Of a stretch of DNA of 64,000 nt, positions 48,273 through 58,275 are shown in pieces (the stretch's first letter is position 1; every line of letters begins with the position of its first letter). The notes beneath the pieces are model-generated. The model was not told where the DNA came from and made no database searches. It saw only the letters and a list, made by a program, of their open reading frames with translations. Made by a program: the position numbers and the translations under genes. Origin of the DNA: Candidatus Falkowbacteria bacterium CG10_big_fil_rev_8_21_14_0_10_37_14 (GTDB taxonomy: Bacteria; Patescibacteriota; Patescibacteriia; Patescibacteriales; Patescibacteriaceae); NCBI GenBank assembly GCA_002778705.1, contig PFAM01000023.1, positions 1-64,000 on the forward strand, in the 5' to 3' direction.

Positions 48273-49046
48273 ATGTCTGAATACTATAATGCCAAACGCA
48301 CAAAAAATGTTTTTGACCCAGAATCCAAAGAAGCTTTCAAAATCAGCCGTTCCAAGATTGACCTTTTTTTAAATTGTCCTCGCTGTTTTTATATTGATCG
48401 TCGTTTAGGTGTCGGCTTGCCTCCGGGTTTTCCTTTTAACTTAAACTCCGCCGTAGACGCACTCTTAAAGAAAGAATTTGATATTCACAGAGCTCAAAAT
48501 ACGGCCCATCCACTGATGCAGTCTTACGGCTTAGACTTAGTGCCATTTAAACATGAAATGATGGATGAGTGGCGTGAAAATTTTAAAGGCGTACAGTATC
48601 TTCATCAGCCAACTAATTTAATTATTACCGGGGCCGTTGACGATCTTTGGGTGGATCCTAATTCATTAGGTGAAGGGAAATCTCCACTAATCTATGTTGT
48701 TGATTATAAAGCCACTAGCAAGTCTACAGAAGTTAATTTGGACGCCGATTGGCAGATTGGTTATAAACGCCAGATGGAGATTTACCAATGGCTCTTGCGT
48801 CAGAACGGTTTTAATGTTTCTGATACTGGTTATTTTGTCTATTGTAATGGTCGCACAGATCTATCCGCCTTTGATGGCAAACTCGAATTTGATATCAAAG
48901 TTATTCCTTACAAGGGCCATACTAGCTGGGTAGAATCAACCATTGTGTCAATTCACGATTGTTTAATGAATGATCAAATCCCGACCTCGGGGGCTAACTG
49001 TGATTATTGCCATTATGCGCAAGCCAGAGGGGTAGTTGAACAATAA
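48273..49046 (+). CDS. PD-(D/E)XK (RecB-like) nuclease family protein
   Basis: ISRSKIDLFLNCPRCFYIDRRLG; YVVDYKATS; C-terminal CDYCHY. Confidence 0.75.
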   Translation: MSEYYNAKRTKNVFDPESKEAFKISRSKIDLFLNCPRCFYIDRRLGVGLPPGFPFNLNSAVDALLKKEFDIHRAQNTAHPLMQSYGLDLVPFKHEMMDEWRENFKGVQYLHQPTNLIITGAVDDLWVDPNSLGEGKSPLIYVVDYKATSKSTEVNLDADWQIGYKRQMEIYQWLLRQNGFNVSDTGYFVYCNGRTDLSAFDGKLEFDIKVIPYKGHTSWVESTIVSIHDCLMNDQIPTSGANCDYCHYAQARGVVEQ

Positions 49047-49199
49047 ATTACCAAAAGATTGTACTCTGCTATTAGATGACCTCCGATCAACGGTGTGGGG
49101 CGAGCTTAAAACCGAAGCCATTAAGTTTAGTCAACCTTATTGTTTTGACTTTCGTATTTTGTTCTTGTATAATATTAACATTAATTTTAAATAAATAGC

Positions 49200-50909
49200 A
49201 TGACACAATATGAAGCTTTAAATATTATGAAAACCGGTGCCAATGTTTTTCTAACAGGAGAACCTGGCTCTGGTAAAACTCACATCGTTAATGAATATAT
49301 AGCTTATTTGCGTTCCTGCGGTGTGGAGTGTGCTATTACAGCTTCCACTGGTATTGCCGCTACACATATTAGTGGTATGACTATTCATTCTTGGAGTGGT
49401 ATCGGTATTAAAACTTCTTTAACTAAACACGATTTAGACAACATCGCTAGCACTGACCGTTTAGCTAAACGTATTAAGTCAGCTAAGGTTTTAATCATTG
49501 ATGAAATCTCTATGCTTCCACCGTACGCCTTAAATATGGTGGAGGCGGTTTGTCGCCGAGTAAAAAACAGCACCGATCCTTTTGGCGGTTTACAAATTAT
49601 TATGGTTGGTGATTTTTTTCAATTACCCCCAATTATGGCTAATCAAGCTAATCAAAATTCTGGTGCTTTATTTAATGACAAACCTCAGCGTTTTTCTTAT
49701 GAATCAATAGCTTGGAAATCAGCCAGCCCAATTATTTGTTATCTTCACGAACAATATCGTCAAGATGATCGCAACTATTTAAGTGTGCTAACAGCTATTC
49801 GTGCTAATCGTTTTAGCGAAGAACATTTAAATCATTTAAATCAACGTAAGGTAAATTATGCTGATGCTCCGAGTGATTTGCCAAAATTATTTTCGCACAA
49901 TGTTGATGTTGACCGCGTTAACGACGAAATGTTAGCTAAGTTATCAACCAAAGGCCGAGTTTTTCCGATGATGTCACAAGGCCCCAAGCATTTGGTAGCT
50001 ACACTTAAGCGAGGTTGTTTGTCTCCAGAATCTTTAGCTTTAAAAATTGGTGCCTCAATTATGTTCACTAAAAATAGCCCCAAAGGATCTTTTGCCAATG
50101 GCACCGTTGGAGTTGTTCAAGATTTTGATAAGTTTATGGGCTATCCAACTGTTTTAACTCGCGGCGGTTTAAAGCTTACTGTGGAGCCTATGGATTGGTT
50201 GCTAGAAGAAAATGGTGAGGTCTTGGCTAAAGTCACGCAATTACCTTTGCGTTTAGCTTGGGCCATCACAGTTCACAAGAGCCAGGGAATGAGTTTAGAT
50301 GGAGCAGTAGTGGATTTAGCTTCGGTTTTTGAATATGGTCAAGGTTATGTGGCTTTGTCGCGCGTTCGTCGTTTATCTGGCTTGCATCTTTTAGGTTGGA
50401 ATAAGCGAGCTTTTGAAGTTCATCCTGATATTGTAGAACAGGATGTTTTTTTCAAAACTTCCTCAGCTGACGATTTATCAGCTTTTGTTAAAATGCCACG
50501 TGCCGATTTAGATAATTTACAAAGTCGTTTTTTACAAATGTGTGGGGGTCGCCCTGGGGCAGGGGCTTTAAAACAAAAATCTACCAGTTTGAAAAAACCG
50601 ACCGGTGATACCTACCGTCAAACCTTAGCACTTTGGCGTGAAAGCAAAGATCTAAAAGCGATTGTTAAAGCACGTGGGTTATCAGAAAATACAATTATTA
50701 CGCATTTGGAAAAACTAGGGCAAAAAGGCAAAATTAAACCAGGGGATATGTTGAAGCTGTGTTCCTCAGAGCTTCTGCGTGCTTTACCAGAAATCCATCA
50801 GGCTTTCCGTGATTTACAAACCGATAAACTAGGGCCAGTTTGTGCTCATTTTAACGATCGCTATTCTTTTGATGATTTGCGTTTGGCCCGTATGGTTATG
50901 AATAAGTAA
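49200..50909 (+). CDS. PIF1/RecD2-like helicase with C-terminal HTH domain
   Basis: NVFLTGEPGSGKTHIVNEY, ASTGIAATHISGMTIHSWSGIG, AITVHKSQGMSLDGAVVDL, C-terminal HTH-like region. Confidence 0.92.
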   Translation: MTQYEALNIMKTGANVFLTGEPGSGKTHIVNEYIAYLRSCGVECAITASTGIAATHISGMTIHSWSGIGIKTSLTKHDLDNIASTDRLAKRIKSAKVLIIDEISMLPPYALNMVEAVCRRVKNSTDPFGGLQIIMVGDFFQLPPIMANQANQNSGALFNDKPQRFSYESIAWKSASPIICYLHEQYRQDDRNYLSVLTAIRANRFSEEHLNHLNQRKVNYADAPSDLPKLFSHNVDVDRVNDEMLAKLSTKGRVFPMMSQGPKHLVATLKRGCLSPESLALKIGASIMFTKNSPKGSFANGTVGVVQDFDKFMGYPTVLTRGGLKLTVEPMDWLLEENGEVLAKVTQLPLRLAWAITVHKSQGMSLDGAVVDLASVFEYGQGYVALSRVRRLSGLHLLGWNKRAFEVHPDIVEQDVFFKTSSADDLSAFVKMPRADLDNLQSRFLQMCGGRPGAGALKQKSTSLKKPTGDTYRQTLALWRESKDLKAIVKARGLSENTIITHLEKLGQKGKIKPGDMLKLCSSELLRALPEIHQAFRDLQTDKLGPVCAHFNDRYSFDDLRLARMVMNK

Positions 50910-50998
50910 AAGCAGGTAAGCTTGACTTTTGCCTAAAAAATGTTAAAAAGAACCTAATGTTTATAAGCTCTTTTTAAAATAATTGATCTGAGGTAATT

Positions 50999-51412
50999 AT
51001 GTTCGAGAATAGCTCTTTATTAACGCTTAGTTTGTCGTTATTTAGTAGTCTAACATTATTAATTGAATTTTTCATTGCTTTCAGGCATTTTCTAGTGTCG
51101 CAACCTGTATTTGTTTTCAACCCCTTCTTTAATACTCGATTACCAGTCGCCTTAGCTATAACAACTATTGGCGGTATTGTAGCCGTTCTAAGTTTAATAC
51201 CTGTCGGAATTTATGCATCTCAAGATATTAATAACGGTTTAATTTTTTTAGGTTTTTGTTTACTTCTAGAAGTTGTAATCATGAAGTGGTTAATTCATTG
51301 GTACAGAAAACTAATTCTTAAAGGTACCGAGGAAGATTGGAACAAACGAGTAGTTTTTATAGGTTGTTTGTTTTTTTTAAACTGTTTCTTGTTGTGGCTG
51401 CATTATGTATAG
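50999..51412 (+). CDS. Hypothetical membrane protein
   Basis: 137-aa multi-TM ORF. Confidence 0.5.
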   Translation: MFENSSLLTLSLSLFSSLTLLIEFFIAFRHFLVSQPVFVFNPFFNTRLPVALAITTIGGIVAVLSLIPVGIYASQDINNGLIFLGFCLLLEVVIMKWLIHWYRKLILKGTEEDWNKRVVFIGCLFFLNCFLLWLHYV

Positions 51413-51421
51413 CTATTATTT

Positions 51422-51446
51422 AAGCGTTCTCCAGAACGCTTTTTTC
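51422..51446 (+). terminator. Rho-independent terminator
   Basis: aagcgttct-cc-agaacgcttttttc. Confidence 0.8.
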
Positions 51447-51486
51447 TTTTTTTAAAGTATGTTATAATTAAGTCAAATAAAAAAAT

Positions 51487-52227
51487 ATGAACAAAACAAA
51501 TTTTTCATTAGCCGTATTATTAATAATTGCGGTTAGCACTATCGTTGTTACTGCTTTATGGAAATCGGGACAAACTAATTCAGAAGACCGTTTTTCGGTG
51601 GTCGGCTCCGGCACTGTTTATGCCAAAGCAGATATTGCTAACTTACAAGTTGGTTTCAAAACAGAAACTAAAAAAACTGCCGCTGAGGCTACTACAGACA
51701 GTAGTAAAAAAATGAACGGGATTACGGAAGTTTTAAAAAAGTTAGACATTAAAACTGAAGATATTAAGACCACCCAATACAACTTGAATCCTGTATATAA
51801 CTGGACTGACAGAGCTGGGCAAACTTTAATTGGTTATGAAGTTTTACAAAGTTTAACTTTAAAAATTCGTGATTTAGATAAGATTGGTGAAGTAATTGCC
51901 AGAACTACTGAGCAAGGAGCTAATCAGGTTGGTGGCATCAGCTTCACTATTGATGATGAGTTTGCTTTGCGTAATCAAGCTCGTGAATTAGCCATTAAAA
52001 AAGCTAAAGAAAAAGCTGAATTAATTTCCAAGCAATCTGGTATGAAATTAGGGGCTATTAAAAGTGTCTCAGAAAACAACAATACTTATCCTGCTATTAT
52101 GGCTTACAGCAACGCTAAGGCAATGGACTCTGTTGGCAGCGGGGTTGAAAGCATCCCTGCCACTGAAATACAAAGTGGTCAAAATGAAATTAAAGTTGAA
52201 GTGACTTTAATTTACGAAGTTAAATAA
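51487..52227 (+). CDS. SIMPL-domain (DUF541) protein
   Basis: VVGSGTVYAKADIANLQVGF; KLDIKTEDIKTTQYNLNPVYNW; ARELAIKKAKEKAELISKQSG. Confidence 0.88.
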   Translation: MNKTNFSLAVLLIIAVSTIVVTALWKSGQTNSEDRFSVVGSGTVYAKADIANLQVGFKTETKKTAAEATTDSSKKMNGITEVLKKLDIKTEDIKTTQYNLNPVYNWTDRAGQTLIGYEVLQSLTLKIRDLDKIGEVIARTTEQGANQVGGISFTIDDEFALRNQARELAIKKAKEKAELISKQSGMKLGAIKSVSENNNTYPAIMAYSNAKAMDSVGSGVESIPATEIQSGQNEIKVEVTLIYEVK

Positions 52228-52238
52228 CTAATACATCT

Positions 52239-52997
52239 ATGATGATTTCTAAAACGAAGTCTTTGATAAGTTTTCAAGATTTGTTTGCCCAAGCTTGGAA
52301 ATATTATTGGCAAAACTTTAATCGATTAATGCAATTAATGCTAATCGCTATCCCTGTGGGTATTTTAGGTATGATTGCTGTAGTTGGTTTTATTAGCTGG
52401 GATAGAGTTATCAGTTTAGTTTTAACTAATACCGTTTCCATTCCGATGATTGGGATTGCTGGTTCGCTTATAATGATTGTTAGTTTAATGTTTTTGTCTA
52501 GTGCTATTATTTTAGGCTTAGTTATGAAGACGGCTATTTTTTCCATGGTCTTAAAAAAGGACTCTAAAAGTAGCTTTAAACAACTTTGGAAATTAGGGCG
52601 AGAAAAATATGAAGCTTATTTTAAAGCCGTTTTTATCGCAGATTTTTTTACTTTATTATGGTCTCTGTTATTAATTATTCCAGGCATAATCAAGGGGTTA
52701 CAATATTCTTTCGCTGGTCTAGTGGCTTTAGATAAGAAGACTCAAAGCCGAGACGCTTTTAAAGAAAGTCGTCGTTTGATTACTGGTCGTTGGTGGGGTG
52801 TTTTCTGGCGTCTTGTTTTGCCAACTATTTTGTTTTCTGTCGGTACCTCTGTTTTGGCTGTAATTATGGGGGCCCAACTAGGCAACAAAATGGATCCAAC
52901 TTACGGTATTGTTAATAGCACTGCTATATTTTTCTTAACCCCGCTATTTATGGCTTATATAGTTGAATTATACTTAAGTTTAAAGAAGACTAGATAA
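52239..52997 (+). CDS. Multi-TM membrane protein
   Basis: 252-aa ORF with multiple TM segments, QAWKYYWQNFNRLMQLML. Confidence 0.6.
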   Translation: MMISKTKSLISFQDLFAQAWKYYWQNFNRLMQLMLIAIPVGILGMIAVVGFISWDRVISLVLTNTVSIPMIGIAGSLIMIVSLMFLSSAIILGLVMKTAIFSMVLKKDSKSSFKQLWKLGREKYEAYFKAVFIADFFTLLWSLLLIIPGIIKGLQYSFAGLVALDKKTQSRDAFKESRRLITGRWWGVFWRLVLPTILFSVGTSVLAVIMGAQLGNKMDPTYGIVNSTAIFFLTPLFMAYIVELYLSLKKTR

Positions 52998-53009
52998 AGT
53001 ATTTTATCC

Positions 53010-53151
53010 CAGCGAAGTTTGGGGATTTCCTCAGCTTAATAGAACGACATTGTTAAAAATAAAAAAACAGAAGATAGAAACCATTTTATCTCTTGTTTTT
53101 AGTATTTAGTTGTTCTATTATTTTTATATAAAAAGATTCCAGCTTTCGCTG
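53010..53151. repeat. Nested inverted repeats upstream of sigma factor
   Basis: cagcgaa/ttcgctg enclosing aatagaac/gttctatt. Confidence 0.6.
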
Positions 53152-53209
53152 AGTTAAATCCGAGAAATAAAACCTCGATTTACTGCGTATTATTAAGATA
53201 AGCATTATC

Positions 53210-53785
53210 ATGTTAACAGTTAAAAACTGCCCAGTTAAGGCTAGTGACGCTGAGTTAGTTGAATTAGTCTTAGATAATTCTGATTATTTCATCTGCTTGA
53301 TGGAACGCTATGAAGCTAAACTTAGACGCTATATTTTGCGTTTAGGACGTTTTAGTGCTGAAGATGGGGATGATTTACTCCAAGAAGTTTTTATCAAAGC
53401 TTACAAAAACTTGCGAGGCTTTAATATAGAGATGTCTTTTTCAGCTTGGATTTATCGCATTGCTCATAATCACGTCATTAGTCAATTTCGTCATAATTCA
53501 GCCCGGCCTTTAACTGTAGAACTAGATACTAATGATAACAGCCTTTTGGCTACAGGCTTACAACTAGATGGGCGTATAGATCAAGTTTTATTAGCTGAAA
53601 GTATTAAGCGAGCTTTAGAAAAACTTCGCCCAGCTTACCGTGAAATTTTAACACTCAAGTTTTTAGAGGACAGAAGCTATGATGAATTGGCTGATATTTT
53701 ACAAAAACCGCCGGGGACTATTGCTACTCTAATTCACAAAGCCAAAAAAGAATTTAAACAACATTGGACATATGAGCAATCTTAG
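53210..53785 (+). CDS. ECF-type RNA polymerase sigma factor
   Basis: EDGDDLLQEVFIKAYKNLRGF, SAWIYRIAHNHVISQFR, YREILTLKFLEDRSYDELADILQKPPGTIATLIHKAKKE. Confidence 0.92.
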   Translation: MLTVKNCPVKASDAELVELVLDNSDYFICLMERYEAKLRRYILRLGRFSAEDGDDLLQEVFIKAYKNLRGFNIEMSFSAWIYRIAHNHVISQFRHNSARPLTVELDTNDNSLLATGLQLDGRIDQVLLAESIKRALEKLRPAYREILTLKFLEDRSYDELADILQKPPGTIATLIHKAKKEFKQHWTYEQS

Positions 53786-54560
53786 TCAAAGCGTCGCCGA
53801 TAAAATTAACAAAGAGCAGATCAAACAAAAACCAGTCTGGATTTTTGTCATTCAAAAAATCTTTTGGACGATTCTCTTAGTCTTAAGTGTTGTCTTCGGT
53901 GGGGTATCTGTAGCTATCATCGGTTTCTTACTCGTTGAACAAGATTGGGTAGAATTACAGCCTGAGCTGGCTAATCGTATAACCCCTGTGCTGCTAGCCA
54001 TTCCCTATTTATGGTTGATAATTTTTACCGGCTTAATTTTTCTTTCTTGGTATTATTTTAAACATTTAGGTCGCTGTTATCGGCAGCCGATGTTTAAAGT
54101 AGCCGCCTGGGTCTTAAGCTTAAGTCTTGTCATTGGTCTAGGTCTATTGACTTTAGGTTGGGGAGAACGGGTTAATAATTATTTAGCTTCAGCTGTTCCA
54201 ATTTATAGTCGTAACTTTGACACTCGTCATCATGTTTGGCAACGACCTTTGGCTGGTTATATTTCTGGACAAATTATTCAACTTGGTAGTAATCAATTAC
54301 GACTAGCCGCTTTAGATAATAAGATTTGGTTAGTTCGCTTAAATGGTGACACGAAGATTGATGCCTTAGCAATTTTAGATCTTGGCGGACAAGTTCGTGT
54401 GATTGGCTACCAATTAGCGCCCTTTGATTTTTTAGCCAAAGAAATTAAAGATTGGGATTGCGTTTGTGGTGGTTATTGTGAAAGATGTGGCGGTCATTGT
54501 GCTGGTTGTGAAATTAGTTGCCAGATAAAAGAGTCTGGTTGTGGACAACGCAAGAGATAA
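53772..54560 (+). CDS. Membrane protein with Cys-rich C-terminus, possible sigma-factor partner
   Basis: Start overlaps end of sigma gene; TM segments; DCVCGGYCERCGGHCAGCEISCQIKESGCG. Confidence 0.6.
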   Translation: MSNLSQSVADKINKEQIKQKPVWIFVIQKIFWTILLVLSVVFGGVSVAIIGFLLVEQDWVELQPELANRITPVLLAIPYLWLIIFTGLIFLSWYYFKHLGRCYRQPMFKVAAWVLSLSLVIGLGLLTLGWGERVNNYLASAVPIYSRNFDTRHHVWQRPLAGYISGQIIQLGSNQLRLAALDNKIWLVRLNGDTKIDALAILDLGGQVRVIGYQLAPFDFLAKEIKDWDCVCGGYCERCGGHCAGCEISCQIKESGCGQRKR

Positions 54561-54575
54561 TTTTTCCCAAATTAG

Positions 54576-54615
54576 AAAAAAACAAACATCAGTTTATCAA
54601 AATGTTTGTTTTTTT
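54576..54615 (+). terminator. Rho-independent terminator
   Basis: aaaaaacaaacat...atgtttgttttttt. Confidence 0.75.
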
Positions 54616-54816
54616 GTTTTTGAAATTTAAGTTAGCCTTTAATTAGATATCTGATAATAATTACCACTATAATCATTAAGCCCACTACAGTAAAAGCTGT
54701 ACTTGTTCTAAGTTTGCAGTGCTCTAAGGAGTTGTTCATATTTGATATTGGTGTCTTATTGTATCAGGTTTTTTTACCATTGTTAAAGTCTTTGTTTTTT
54801 TGCTATAATAACCAAC

Positions 54817-56409
54817 ATGAACAGATTACAAAAATTTAACAAAGCCTTCACACTGCTAGAGGTGGTAATCACCGTTTTTTTGTTATCTGTTTTGGTTGTG
54901 GGCGTTGTGGTTTTAATTAATCCGCCCAGGCAATTTGCTAAGTCGCGTAATTTTGTACGGCTAAGTGATATCACGGCCATTAACAAAGCTCTCAATCAAT
55001 ACGCTTTAGAACATAACGGTCAATATCCAACTGGGTTAACTTATCAATTAAAAGAAATTTGTAAGGAAGGTGTTTCAGCTACTCAATGTGCTAGTAGCAA
55101 CTTGGTAGATCTATCAGTTTTATCGGTTAATCAAAAATATCTACCTAGGCTGCCTTTCGATCCTTTAAGTATTAATCCCTATGGCACTGGTTATTGGATA
55201 ATAAAATTATCTGGTCGGCAAGTGGCTTTAGAAGCGCCTTTAAGTGAGTTAGGAGAGTTTATTTCCACTCAAGACATAGGAACTTGTCAGGCTGAGTGTG
55301 CTAACAAAGCCTGCGGAAGTAGCGATGGATGCGGTGGTGTTTGTGCAGACAACGCCTGTGTGGCCGACCTAGTTAATATAGCTATTAGCGGTTCACCTTC
55401 TAACTATAGTTTTGCCAGTTCTGTTTATGATTACCCTGGTTTATTAACTTCTTCTTCTATTTCTAGTGTTACTATAACACCAACAGGAACTGGTGTTATT
55501 ACGGTAGACGGTCAATCAGTACTTTCTGATACAGCCTCTCCTCCAATTACTTTAGATTTTGGTTTAGAGCAGATTATTCAAGTTAAGGTTTCTGATGTCG
55601 GTCAAGCTAGTAAAACCTACACTATAAAAATAAAAAGAAGCAGTCTTGATTTTTATGGACTGGGCGGAATTATTAGTTACAGTGGAGATTATACTATTCA
55701 CACTTTTAAGTCTAGTGGAATTTTTTCAGCCATCGGTCAAGGTAGAATAGATTTTTTGATTGTTGCTGGTGGTGGTGCCGGAGGCTTTGGTAGTGGTGGC
55801 GGTGGTGGTGCTGGAGGCTTTATTCATGTCGTGAATAGTAGTATAACTAGTGGAGACAAAATCGTAACAGTTGGCATGGGTGGTACTGGCAATGTGTTTT
55901 ATGGTGATGGACAAAACAGTAATTTTCTGAATTATACAGCCGTTGGTGGCGGCGGCGGTGGTCCAAATTATTTAGTTGGACGGTTTGGTGGCTCAGGTGG
56001 TGGTTCGGGGTATAGTAATTATGGGATGAGCTCTAGCGTTATTGGACAAGGTTCGGATGGCGGTATGGGGAACCCTCTTTATAACAGAGGAGGTGGAGGC
56101 GGTGGTGGCAAACAGCGTGGCGAATCATCAAGCAGTGGCGGTAGTGGCGGGAAAGGTATTGCCAGTTATATGACAGGTCAGTTAGTTTTGTATTGCGGTG
56201 GCGGCGGTGGCGGTAGTTTTAAAACTACAACTCCTGGCGTTGGCGGCGACGGTGGTGGTGGTAATGGTGGCAAAGGTACTAAAGGTTTTTCAGCCACACC
56301 TAATACAGGCGGTGGCGGCGGCGGTGGCGGAGTTGATGGTCGTACTTCGTTTGATGGTGGCGACGGTGGTTCGGGAATTGTTACTATTAAGTACCTAACA
56401 CCGAAATAG
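54817..56409 (+). CDS. Type IV prepilin-like protein with Cys-rich, cadherin-like and glycine-rich domains
   Basis: N-term NKAFTLLEVVITVFLLSVLVVGVVVL; CQAECANKACGSSDGCGGVCADNAC; repeat region FLIVAGGGAGGFGSGGGGGAGGF. Confidence 0.82.
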   Translation: MNRLQKFNKAFTLLEVVITVFLLSVLVVGVVVLINPPRQFAKSRNFVRLSDITAINKALNQYALEHNGQYPTGLTYQLKEICKEGVSATQCASSNLVDLSVLSVNQKYLPRLPFDPLSINPYGTGYWIIKLSGRQVALEAPLSELGEFISTQDIGTCQAECANKACGSSDGCGGVCADNACVADLVNIAISGSPSNYSFASSVYDYPGLLTSSSISSVTITPTGTGVITVDGQSVLSDTASPPITLDFGLEQIIQVKVSDVGQASKTYTIKIKRSSLDFYGLGGIISYSGDYTIHTFKSSGIFSAIGQGRIDFLIVAGGGAGGFGSGGGGGAGGFIHVVNSSITSGDKIVTVGMGGTGNVFYGDGQNSNFLNYTAVGGGGGGPNYLVGRFGGSGGGSGYSNYGMSSSVIGQGSDGGMGNPLYNRGGGGGGGKQRGESSSSGGSGGKGIASYMTGQLVLYCGGGGGGSFKTTTPGVGGDGGGGNGGKGTKGFSATPNTGGGGGGGGVDGRTSFDGGDGGSGIVTIKYLTPK

Positions 56410-56491
56410 TATCAGCTAGGTTTTAGTGATGTTTTAAAACCATTGTAGTGATTTTTTATTTATGTTATAATAAAAATATATTATTAATCTT

Positions 56492-56833
56492 ATGCTAACA
56501 CAAGGAGGAAAAAAAAGCCTTACTAAATCTAAGACTAAAAAATCGTCAGTTGCTCCGGCAATAGTCAAGCGATCTGCCGTCTCAGTTAAAACGCCAAGTT
56601 ACTTAAGCACGTCTGTTGCTAAAAATCCAACCAAGCCTGTGATTGGTCGGCAGCTTTCTAAACCGACCACTAGACTAGCAGCTTTACATCGGGATTTTAT
56701 TTCTGATGAAAAAAATGATTTTCGTTATAGTTTAGGTCATGTGCTTGCTAGCTCATTTTCTGGTTTTGTTGGCGGCATTGTAGTTTCTTCATTGATTTGG
56801 GTCCTTATCGTCAATGTTTTATTTTTGGACTAA
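56492..56833 (+). CDS. Hypothetical protein, basic N-terminus and C-terminal TM
   Basis: 113-aa ORF. Confidence 0.5.
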   Translation: MLTQGGKKSLTKSKTKKSSVAPAIVKRSAVSVKTPSYLSTSVAKNPTKPVIGRQLSKPTTRLAALHRDFISDEKNDFRYSLGHVLASSFSGFVGGIVVSSLIWVLIVNVLFLD

Positions 56834-57191
56834 AGTTAAACGCCATATTAAAAGACAGCGACCAAAAGTTGTACCTGCTGATTTACATCGGGTGCGGGTT
56901 TTGATTTTAAACAGAGTGGAATTTTTTAATAAGCAATTAAATTTTAAAATTGGAAGAATTAGTATTCGTAATCAAAGAACGCGTTGGGGTAGCTGTTCTA
57001 GTAAAGGCAATCTTAATTTTAATAGTCACTTAATTAATTTGCCTTTAGAATTATTAGATTATGTTGTCGTTCATGAGCTCTGTCATTTAAAACAACTCAA
57101 CCATAGTCAAGATTTTTGGTTATTAGTTGAGCAAGTTTTACCAAATTTTAGGCAATTAAGAAAACAACTTAAAACCTATCATATTCAATAG
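56814..57191 (+). CDS. YgjP-like/M48-type metallopeptidase domain protein
   Basis: RWGSCSSKGNLNFNSHLINLPLELLDYVVVHELCHLKQLNHSQDFW. Confidence 0.9.
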   Translation: MFYFWTKVKRHIKRQRPKVVPADLHRVRVLILNRVEFFNKQLNFKIGRISIRNQRTRWGSCSSKGNLNFNSHLINLPLELLDYVVVHELCHLKQLNHSQDFWLLVEQVLPNFRQLRKQLKTYHIQ

Positions 57192-57353
57192 TTTTATTTT
57201 TAAATAAATCTGCCAATAGGCAGTTTTTGTTTAAAATAAAGCAAAATTAAGTATTTTGCTGTCTGTATTTAGCCGATAGTCTGTTTTCTGGACCCTTTGG
57301 TATAGGATAATTGACAAAAATGCTAATTTATGCTAGTATGAAGAATACTAAAA

Positions 57354-58157
57354 TTGTATTTTATTTTAAGCTATATGGATTTACAAAACTTTTTAAATCT
57401 TTACCGTTCTCGTCAGCGGTTTATTTGGACCGTAGTGTTAACTGTCATGTTGATTACTACCGCTTTAAGTTTGGTGCAATCTCTAAAATATCGTTCAACT
57501 TTGCGTTTGTTAGTTGTCCAAGATAGTTCTACTACTACCGATACTTATGCTGTAATGCGTTCTACTGAATATCTTAGTAAAATTTTAGCTAAAGTCAGTT
57601 ACTCTACTAGTTTTGCTGACCGAGTTTTAACCGATAATCCTAATATTGATCGTGCTTATTTTGGTAACACAAGCCAGCAACTATCTAAGCGTTGGCAAAG
57701 CTCTTTGGTAGTCATGGCCATCAATGAAACCGGTATTATTGAAATTAATGGTTTTCATCCTAATCGCGATCAAGCTGAAAAAATTGCTCGTGGTGTTGGC
57801 GCTCGTTTAATTTCTGCTAACACTGATTACCATGGCTTAGGTACTGCGGTAAAAATTAAATTATTAGATGACCCTATTACCTCCAATTATCCAGTCCGTC
57901 CTAATTTACTAGTTAATTTATTTTTAGCTCTAGTTGTTGGTTTAATCTCTTCTTTCGCTTGGATTTATTTGCGTCGAACAGCAGAGTTTGAACAAGAAAC
58001 CTATGTTAACTATAACCATAATTCTGATTTATCTCAGCCGAATATGGAAGATAAGCCGTCTATAAGCGAATCTTTTCAGCCTGAAGCTGACGAATTATTG
58101 CCTTGGACTGAAAACTTTGAGCCTGAGGCAAGAATTCAAGATTTATTACGACAATAA
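57354..58157 (+). CDS. Wzz-like chain-length determinant/capsular polysaccharide membrane protein
   Basis: N-terminal and late TM segments flanking an extracytoplasmic domain; next to polysaccharide genes. Confidence 0.6.
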   Translation: MYFILSYMDLQNFLNLYRSRQRFIWTVVLTVMLITTALSLVQSLKYRSTLRLLVVQDSSTTTDTYAVMRSTEYLSKILAKVSYSTSFADRVLTDNPNIDRAYFGNTSQQLSKRWQSSLVVMAINETGIIEINGFHPNRDQAEKIARGVGARLISANTDYHGLGTAVKIKLLDDPITSNYPVRPNLLVNLFLALVVGLISSFAWIYLRRTAEFEQETYVNYNHNSDLSQPNMEDKPSISESFQPEADELLPWTENFEPEARIQDLLRQ

Positions 58158-58275
58158 GATAGTTTTGTCGTTCCCGTTTAGCTCGGTCTTGACTTAGTTA
58201 AACGGGGGCGATAAGCTTACCAATTAAACAGACCTTTGAAAATTAAATAAATTATACACAATTTAGGAGGTTGTC

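Noticed and set aside
55726-55914. Minus-strand Thr/Ser-rich ORF, and the glycine-rich tract as a possible tandem repeat or CRISPR-like array
   Set aside because: Both result from GGT/GGC-rich coding of the glycine-rich domain; units are irregular with no conserved repeat-spacer structure.
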